Assembly (NCBI GenBank): GCA_905221345.1 | Contig: CAJNCW010000006.1 | Span: forward strand, 41,708 to 105,707 | Reading direction: 5' to 3' | DNA: 64,000 bases | Source: a bacterium | Lineage (GTDB): Bacteria > Bacillota > Bacilli > Lactobacillales > Streptococcaceae | In this document: one piece after another, positions 63,424 to 64,000 of the stretch | Layout of the letters: each line of letters begins with the position of its first letter | Numbering within the stretch: the stretch's first letter is position 1 | Translations under genes and position numbers: made by a program | Notes under the pieces: generated by a model | Databases searched by the model: none | What the model was told of the DNA's origin: nothing | Seen by the model: only the letters and a program-made list of their open reading frames with translations

Positions 63424-63858
63424 ATGGATATCTGGGAAAAGATGTATGAAGAAGCGCGAACCTTATACAATCCTCATGAAGTTTCTGACTTTGTGTATGC
63501 TAACCATGTTGTTGCTGCGGTAGAAGCAGAAGATGGTCAACTATTCACAGGATTTTGTATGGAGGGCACTTGTGGCGTTTTTCATCTCTGTGCAGAACGA
63601 GCGGCTCTCTTCAATATGTATCAATTTTCAGGACAAACTAAAGTTAAGAAAATCCTCGCCTTTCGAGATCAACCTCCTTACGGCGAAGGATCAGGTATGC
63701 CCTGTGGCGCCTGCAGAGAATTTCTCTTAGAATTGAATGCTGAAAATAAAGAAGCAGAGTTCATGATGGACTACAAAACAAGAAAAACAATCAAAGTTGC
63801 CGAATTGATCCCGTACTGGTGGGGAGAGGAACGTGCGACTAATTGGAAAGCGGAATAG
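63424..63858 (+). CDS. Cytidine deaminase-like protein
   Basis: The 144-aa protein has the zinc motifs CAER (Cys as first ligand, Glu as proton shuttle) and PCGACREF. The fold matches small cytidine/blasticidin-S deaminases. It starts 12 bp after gltX with AAGGA, so it is probably read through from gltX. The substrate is uncertain. Confidence 0.88.
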   Translation: MDIWEKMYEEARTLYNPHEVSDFVYANHVVAAVEAEDGQLFTGFCMEGTCGVFHLCAERAALFNMYQFSGQTKVKKILAFRDQPPYGEGSGMPCGACREFLLELNAENKEAEFMMDYKTRKTIKVAELIPYWWGEERATNWKAE

Positions 63859-63884
63859 AGAGAGTCGGTTAAACTGGCTCTTTC
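63859..63884 (+). terminator. Weak terminator-like hairpin after the deaminase gene
   Basis: AGAGAGTC / GGCTCTTT with wobble pairs and only a poor T run. Confidence 0.35.
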
Positions 63885-63925
63885 CTATTATCATAGAAAA
63901 AATGTATAGGAGATTGAAAAAGTCC

Positions 63926-63953
63926 TTGACAAAGTGTAAAAAGTAGGTATAAT
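63926..63953 (+). promoter_or_regulatory. tRNA promoter
   Basis: TTGACA, 16-bp spacer, TATAAT, 21 bp before the tRNA gene. Confidence 0.85.
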
Positions 63954-63974
63954 AGAAAGAGTTGAAAAGCTCAA

Positions 63975-64000
63975 GGTCCGTTGGTCAAGGGGTTAAGACA
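63975..64000 (+). tRNA. tRNA-Glu, 5' part only (cut by window edge)
   Basis: GGTCCGTTGGTCAAGGGGTT begins at 63975 and continues AAGACA. It is the acceptor 5' strand and D arm of bacterial tRNA-Glu. The anticodon lies outside the window. Confidence 0.85.

Noticed and set aside
1-64000. CRISPR arrays, insertion sequences, prophage or integrase genes
   Set aside because: No regularly spaced direct repeats, transposase or integrase frames were seen anywhere in the window.

Overview
The window reads as chromosome of a Mitis-group Streptococcus (S. mitis / S. oralis / S. pneumoniae relatives). Three things support this: low GC with strong AGGAGG ribosome binding sites and extended -10 (TGnTATAAT) promoters; a BOX intergenic repeat; and gene order familiar from pneumococcus (trkH-cabP, pavB-TCS08-rpsD, rpmF-rpmG, ilvD, hisS, aspS, malRA/malDCX/malQP, tyrS, pbp1b, dapH-dapL, galU-gpsA, patA-patB, pgi, gltX). 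The species cannot be fixed from the sequence alone.

Layout. 1-4.5 kb: the end of a frameshifted glyoxalase-like gene, then a structured RNA leader and a run of small related membrane proteins of unknown function, one broken by a stop codon. 4.5-6.1 kb: a persulfide-sensor (CstR-type) regulator and two rhodaneses flanking the decayed tail of a CoA-disulfide-reductase-like gene. 6.2-11.5 kb: a sugar acetyltransferase, a beta-helix lipoprotein, gene remnants, and an ABC exporter with its own TetR repressor and two perfect operators. 11.5-14.4 kb: a nucleoside phosphorylase homologue and the TrkH/CabP potassium uptake pair. 14.5-19.7 kb: the SSURE-repeat adhesin PavB, its adjacent two-component system and rpsD. 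19.8-24.6 kb: rpmG, rpmF, ilvD with a perfect CodY box, a BOX element, a SufT-like gene and hisS.

24.7-28.9 kb: an autoregulated-looking cassette of XRE repressor, small membrane proteins, DUF3169 protein, ABC transporter and CPBP protease. 29-31.7 kb: a mosaic aspS and a YitT protein. 31.7-41.6 kb: the complete maltose/maltodextrin regulon in three transcription units with palindromic MalR operators. 41.7-44.7 kb: an RRNPP/PlcR-type regulator, a small unknown protein and a second copy of the ABC transporter type found at 26 kb. 44.7-50.6 kb: rlmA(II), a tyrS with a duplicated 3' end, pbp1b and an EamA transporter. 50.7-53.8 kb: a lysine/DAP branch, 5-FCL and rhomboid operon. 53.8-59.5 kb: galU-gpsA and the patAB drug exporter behind a leader-peptide/terminator attenuator. 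59.6-64 kb: a glutamine amidotransferase, pgi, gltX, a cytidine deaminase homologue and the start of a tRNA-Glu gene cut by the window edge.

General themes. Most of the window is ordinary core genome. The less usual parts are the regulatory layers (leaderless promoters, attenuator, paired operators) and several traces of recombination or decay: the aspS patch, the tyrS tail, the CoADR remnant, the AraC tail, and the frameshifted and nonsense-mutated genes.
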